A stretch of DNA of 64,000 nucleotides from DASQEH01 sp963765725 (GTDB lineage: Bacteria; Actinomycetota; Actinomycetes; Propionibacteriales; Nocardioidaceae). Positions 60,308 through 64,000 of this stretch are shown in pieces. The position numbers and the translations under genes are program-made. The notes beneath the pieces are model-generated. The model made no database searches. It was not told the origin of the DNA and worked only from the letters and a program-made list of their open reading frames with translations. The stretch covers positions 62,001 to 126,000 of the forward strand of contig CAVXXI010000001.1 of the NCBI GenBank assembly GCA_963765725.1. The letters are read 5' to 3'. The stretch's first letter is position 1, and each line of letters starts with the position of its first letter.

Positions 60308-60455
60308 TGGCCGGGGTCGGGGACGGGGACGGGTGCATGATGTCGCCTTCACCGTGAATTCAGCAATTGCCGGTAGAAACGTCATGGCCGGCCTGGGTCG
60401 GAGTCTTACGACTGTCCGCCAGAGCACTGGCGAACGAGAGAGGATCTCCATCGCG

Positions 60456-60785
60456 ATGACTACCACCAGCCCGTACGTCCCGCTGCGTTGTCCCGTCTGG
60501 TGCGCCGCTCACGGCGAGGACGACGCTGACCGCCTGGGAGGCGGAGTCACGACCCAGCACGAGTCCCAGGTGCATACCTGGTCGGACGACGAACACAACA
60601 TCGCCGGCATCCGCCGCATCGACGAGTATGCGGACAGCCATCTCGAGGGCATCTTCATCGCCGACCACACCGACGCCCTGTGGGACATCTCGGCCGCCGA
60701 CGCTCGCCGCCTCGCGGCTGCGCTGCTGCAGCTGGCCGACCAGTTCGAGTCGCCTGCCTCGGCGCCGTCGGTCGAAGCGGTCTGA
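60456..60785 (+). CDS. DUF6907 family protein
   Basis: The protein has 109 residues from ATG 60456. CPVWCAAHGEDDAD near the start (CPxWC...H) is the DUF6907 hallmark, then HNIAGIRRIDEYADSHLEGI, and a C-terminal helix ISAADARRLAAALLQLADQF. It is a small actinobacterial cytoplasmic domain, often plasmid- or phage-linked, of unknown function. Its TGA overlaps an ATG at 60785 (TGATG). Confidence 0.82.
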   Translation: MTTTSPYVPLRCPVWCAAHGEDDADRLGGGVTTQHESQVHTWSDDEHNIAGIRRIDEYADSHLEGIFIADHTDALWDISAADARRLAAALLQLADQFESPASAPSVEAV

Positions 60786-61041
60786 TGTCGACGAATGCCA
60801 GGGCTGAAGTGCGCCGCTGGCGTGCCTGCGCACGTGCGACCTCGCCTGCTTCGTTTCGACGCCGATGTGCCGAGCGGTGAGGTGGCGGTCGCCCCGGCGC
60901 TACCGGACTCCATTCCCGTCGCTGCGCGTGAGCAACGCCCCGCTCGCCGGTGCCCTCCTCATGGTCGCCGCCGGCCGCGACGGAGCCACGATCGACGGCC
61001 TTCCCGACGGCGTGAAGGCTGTATACCCCGACCTCCGCTGA
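60785..61041 (+). pseudogene. Possible small gene coupled to DUF6907, frameshifted
   Basis: ATG 60785 overlaps the DUF6907 stop and gives MSTNARAEVRRWRACARATS before a stop at 60880. In another frame a clearly protein-like end follows: FPSLRVSNAPLAGALLMVAA, then GRDGATIDGLPDGVKAVYPD and a stop at 61041. A shift between about 60840 and 60900 would join them to about 85 residues. I cannot assign the family; it could also be two unrelated frames. Confidence 0.35.
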
Positions 61042-61212
61042 GCGAGTCGCCCCTCGTCGGGGCGGCTCTCGAGCCCCAACTGCACTCGACGCGTCGACCG
61101 AGACGTCAATCGGTGCGCGACACGCCGGCAGAACCGGGCCGTAGGTGATGTCTCGCGGGGGATGGGAGGCGGGTGCGAGAGCGGGCGTTGGAGCGGGGGG
61201 CGGGAGGGTGGA

Positions 61213-61246
61213 TTGTCGGATGTGCGCAATGTTTGCAGTATCGCAA
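61213..61246 (+). promoter_or_regulatory. marR-type promoter and operator
   Basis: TTGTCG (61213-61218) and CAGTAT (61236-61241) are a reasonable -35/-10 pair with 17-bp spacing. TTGC-AGTATC-GCAA (61233-61246) is a palindrome covering the -10, the expected site for MarR autorepression. The region 61042-61212 before it holds no gene I can support. Confidence 0.55.
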
Positions 61247-61263
61247 GTCATGACGTTAGGGTG

Positions 61264-61764
61264 ATGTACGTGACTGTCTCAACCCGCCACAGCGGCTCTG
61301 CCGCCACGAAGCCCTCGCAGGAGCAAGTGGACACCCTGGTTGCGGCGTCTCGCGTCTTCGTCGCCTTGAGCGTTCAGTCGTTGGCCGAGGTGGACGAGGT
61401 GGTCACGCTCGTGCAGCTGCGGGCTCTCGTCGTGCTCACGTCGCAGGGACCGGCGAACCTGAGCACGTTGGCCGAAGCCCTCGGAGTACACGCCTCAAAC
61501 GCGAGCCGGACGTGCGAAGCGCTGGTCAGTATGGGCCTGCTCGACCGCCGCGACGACCCCAACGACCGCCGCAACGTGGTGCTCGCCCCTCGGGAGCGCG
61601 GCCGCCAGGTGGTCCGGGCCGTGCTGGACCGTCGGTCCGACCTGCTGGCCGAGCTGCTCGGGCGGCTGAGCCCAGCGGACAGGACGGCGCTCACCGGTCC
61701 GCTGCAGCGGCTGGTGGACGCTGCGGGCGACGTCCCCGCCAACGACATCTGGTCCGTCGGCTGA
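61264..61764 (+). CDS. MarR-family transcriptional regulator
   Basis: The protein has about 166 residues from ATG 61264; GTG 61261 or 61270 are alternatives, with a short leader. VAASRVFVALSVQSLAEVDE, QLRALVVLTSQGPANLSTLA, then the winged helix LGVHASNASRTCEALVSMGL and LLDRRDDPNDRRNVVLAPRE, the classical MarR wing. It is convergent with the antiporter gene, so the target beyond its own promoter is not evident from position. Confidence 0.9.
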   Translation: MYVTVSTRHSGSAATKPSQEQVDTLVAASRVFVALSVQSLAEVDEVVTLVQLRALVVLTSQGPANLSTLAEALGVHASNASRTCEALVSMGLLDRRDDPNDRRNVVLAPRERGRQVVRAVLDRRSDLLAELLGRLSPADRTALTGPLQRLVDAAGDVPANDIWSVG

Positions 61765-61831
61765 CCCGGTCGATCGGCGAGCCCCGGCCGGGAGTCCTCC
61801 GCCGGGCATCGCCTAGGCCTGCTCCGGCGCG

Positions 61832-62902
61832 TCAGCCGCTCGTAGCGATCGCGACGAGCCCTCCCAGCCCTATCACGTACAGGACCAGCACGACGAGGGA
61901 GTCGAGCCCCATCCTCGCGATGCGGGTGGAGGGACGGAAGACGAGCCCGGTGGTGTACGCGAGCGTGAGGACGATCGCCAGCGCCGTCAGGTAGATGTCG
62001 GTGTTGTGTGCTTGCGGGAGGACGGCTTTGCCGGACAGGAGTGTGGCGAGCAGGAAGAGCACCGGCAGGAACGCGTTGCCGCCGAAGATGTCGCTCATGG
62101 CGAGCTGGTAGTCGCCGTTGCGGACCGACGTCAAGCCGGTCGACAGCTCGGGCAGGGAGGTGGCCGCGGCCAGGATCGTGGCGCCGAAGAGCACGCCGGA
62201 CAGCCCGATATGGGTCGCCGCCGCATCGCCGCTGCGCTCCAGGACGACTCCGGCTACCAAGGTGACGAGGGCGGCCACGGCGAAGATCACTGCGGCCTTC
62301 GCCGTGCTCACGCCCTTGTCCGTGGCATTTTGCTCTGTCTTCTGCTGGCTGTGCCCGCGGGGCGGGTCCTGGTTGTCAGGGGCCTCGCCGGACTCGTGCC
62401 ACGGCAGCGCGTGGCTCGCCCGCTGCAGGAGCAGGAGCCCGACCACCCAGATGACAGCGATCAGTACCGAGCCCGGCGAGATGCGCCACCAGATCAATGA
62501 GGACGGAAGCTGGCTGCCGGCGACGACGACTGCCAGAACCGCGGTCACGAGCGTGCCCTCTAGGACGAGCACGAGCGACGCGGCGCGGTACGTCAAGGGC
62601 TGGCCGCCGCGTACCCCGAACGCGTCCAACGCCACCAGGACCAGGGTCTGGATGGCGATGCCGCCCAGGATGTTGCCGACGGCGACCCCGACGTCGCCCG
62701 ACAGCGACGCGGTGGCGGTGATGGCGATCTCGGGGAGGTTGGTCGCGATGGCGAGCAGGATCAGGCCCCCCATGGCCGAGCCCAGGTGAAGCCGCGTCGA
62801 CAAGATGTCGGTCTGGTCCGACAGCTGCACACCCGCCACCCAGATCGCGACGGCGGAGGCGGCGAAGATCAGGAGCAGGACCGGAAGGGGGAGGCCGGAC
62901 AT
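61832..62902 (-). CDS. CaCA-superfamily sodium/calcium (cation/H+) antiporter
   Basis: The protein has 356 residues from ATG 62902. Two homologous halves of five helices each carry the alpha-repeats GGLILLAIATNLPEIAITAT and GATILAAATSLPELSTGLTS, both with the acidic Glu of the ion site. A hydrophilic loop of about 50 residues lies between (HESGEAPDNQDPPRGHSQQK). It exchanges cations across the inner membrane; the ion is unproven. Reading upstream the frame stays open into the SDR gene, but that is a consequence of the SDR frameshift; 5 bp separate the two genes. Confidence 0.88.
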   Translation of the reverse strand: MSGLPLPVLLLIFAASAVAIWVAGVQLSDQTDILSTRLHLGSAMGGLILLAIATNLPEIAITATASLSGDVGVAVGNILGGIAIQTLVLVALDAFGVRGGQPLTYRAASLVLVLEGTLVTAVLAVVVAGSQLPSSLIWWRISPGSVLIAVIWVVGLLLLQRASHALPWHESGEAPDNQDPPRGHSQQKTEQNATDKGVSTAKAAVIFAVAALVTLVAGVVLERSGDAAATHIGLSGVLFGATILAAATSLPELSTGLTSVRNGDYQLAMSDIFGGNAFLPVLFLLATLLSGKAVLPQAHNTDIYLTALAIVLTLAYTTGLVFRPSTRIARMGLDSLVVLVLYVIGLGGLVAIATSG

Positions 62903-62907
62903 GACTT

Positions 62908-63931
62908 CTAAGCCTTGGCTCGCCGGGACCACAGTGCTGCTGCGGCGAGGGAGGCCGCACCGCCGACGGCGGCGGCCAGTAGGTCGTGGTGGTGCGAGGC
63001 CCACAGTTGCGGGGCCCGACTGTGCGAGGTGTCGTCGAAGATGCCGTGGGCGCCGAAGTCGCGGCCGTCCGGCCCGTCGGCGGGATCCCACAGGTTGACC
63101 GGCTGGTCGGGGTCCTTGGGCTGGTCGGTCTGCTGGCTGTCGAACCCGGTACGGCCCAGGTACCGGTCCAGGAGGCCGGGAGCGACGGCGTTCGCGAGGA
63201 GCGTCGCGGCGGTGCTGGCGCCGACCCAGTACTCCCGGCGGGAGGGGTGGTCGGCCGCGAACAGCACCGCCTCCGCGGCGACCTCGGGCTGGTAGATGGG
63301 TGGCACCGGCTGCGCGTGGTGGGGCAGGCGAGACAGTACCCAGGAGAACTGCGGTGTGTTGACCGCAGGCATCTGCACCATCGTGACGTGGACGTTGCTG
63401 TGGTCGTGCAGCAGCTCGCACCGCAACGACTCGTTGAAGCCCTGGATCGCGTGTTTCGCGCCGCAGTAGGCCGATCTGCAACGGGATGCCCCGATACGCC
63501 AGCGCCGAGCCGACCTGGACGATAGTGCCGTGGTCACGTGGCCGCATGTACCGCAGTGCCGCCATCGTCCCGTACACGTACCCGAGGTAGCTCACCTCCG
63601 TCACGCGCTTGTACTCCTCCGGCTCGATCTCCTCGAACGGTGCGAACACCGACGTGAACGCGACGTTGACCCACACGTCGATCGGTCCCGCCTCCGCTTC
63701 GACCCGTGCGGCAGCGTCCGACACGGCCCGGTGGTACGAGACGTCCGTGGGAATCACCAGAGGCGTCCCGCCCGCGGCGCGCACATCGTCGGCAGCGCCC
63801 TCCAAGCCCAGCCGTCCGCGGGCCAGCAGTGCGACCGTGGCGCCGCGGCGCGCGAACGCGCAGGCCACGGCGCGGCCGATGCCGCCACTGGCACCGGTGA
63901 CGACGACAGTCGAGGGGATGTTCGGGTCCAT
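62908..63931 (-). pseudogene. Short-chain dehydrogenase/reductase, frameshifted
   Basis: From ATG 63931 (behind GGAGGA) the N-terminal half has TVVVTGASGGIGRAVACAFA, LVIPTDVSYHRAVSDAAARV and TIVQVGSALAYRGIPLQ. The second half, in another frame to 62908, continues SAYCGAKHAIQGFNESLRCE (catalytic Tyr and Lys), VHVTMVQMPAVNTPQFSW and PPIYQPEVAAEAVLFAADHP, ending in a hydrophobic tail. One extra base near 63475 causes the break. About 340 residues when joined, the long SDR type with a C-terminal membrane-like tail. NAD(P)-dependent; substrate unknown. Confidence 0.88.
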
Positions 63932-64000
63932 GACGATTCCTCCGTGCAGGGGCGAGTTCGGGGAGCGATGGCGATGATCTTGGCAGATCGCTTGCGACTA

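Noticed and set aside
61832..63931. Apparent 699-residue SDR-antiporter fusion in one open frame
   Set aside because: The frame is open only because the SDR is shifted near 63475. The true SDR continuation (SAYCGAKH...) is in another frame and ends at 62908, 5 bp before the antiporter start.

Overview
The window is high-GC DNA with strong purine-rich ribosome binding sites. It carries mycothiol-type DinB enzymes, a class F sortase, a solitary Tricorn protease, DUF3140, DUF4386 and DUF6907 proteins, and CUT1 sugar transport without any PTS gene. This gene set points to a soil-type actinobacterium, most plausibly near Nocardioidaceae. That placement is inferred from gene content; there is no rRNA or tRNA in the window. 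I see no phage, IS element, CRISPR array or conjugation gene. The region reads as ordinary but very mosaic chromosome.

Layout. 1-6.6 kb: the start of an APC permease, an FeS-type (6-4) photolyase with two small stress-associated genes, and a Tricorn homologue. 6.6-12.6 kb: a LuxR regulator, an unknown protein, a DUF1326/DUF2182 pair, and a two-component system divergent from a VanY-type carboxypeptidase; the response regulator is frameshifted. 12.7-16.6 kb: one 1303-residue protein joining an amino-acid-permease-like transporter to HAMP, PAS, GGDEF and EAL domains. 17-25.7 kb: xylan-type hydrolases (GH3, CE7) beside a LacI remnant, a VOC-TrmO fusion and a frameshifted GH15 enzyme. 25.8-29 kb: a five-gene envelope operon (CHRD protein, sortase, cupredoxin, membrane protein, lipoprotein) behind an unusually AT-rich control region. 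29-44 kb: small stress, detoxification and DinB genes, a TetR/DUF4386 divergent pair, and a PAS-GGDEF-MEDS cyclase. 44.6-53.3 kb: a sugar-catabolic cluster with ROK regulator, BadF-type kinase, CUT1 ABC transporter, GH4 phosphoglycosidase and CE4 deacetylase, resembling a PTS-free version of the chitobiose (chb) pathway. 53.7-56.3 kb: PadR plus a DrrAB-type ABC exporter. 56.9-64 kb: an oxidoreductase/DUF4386 operon with an operator nearly identical to the one at 37.7 kb, small proteins, MarR, a CaCA antiporter and an SDR.

Two patterns cut across the map. First, four intergenic regions (23.2-23.6, 35.8-36.2, 53.4-53.7 and 56.4-56.7 kb) hold arrays of a degenerate repeat with a 22-bp period. 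Three of the four contain oppositely oriented blocks, and every array borders at least one gene 3' end. Second, at least eight genes are broken by one-base shifts, several of them in G/C runs. Either the assembly has indel errors or several of these loci are decaying; the reader should treat the entries marked pseudogene accordingly.

The most unusual items are the transporter-GGDEF-EAL protein, the 22-bp repeat family, the paired TetR-type operators 21.6 kb apart, and the kinase/GH4/deacetylase sugar locus.
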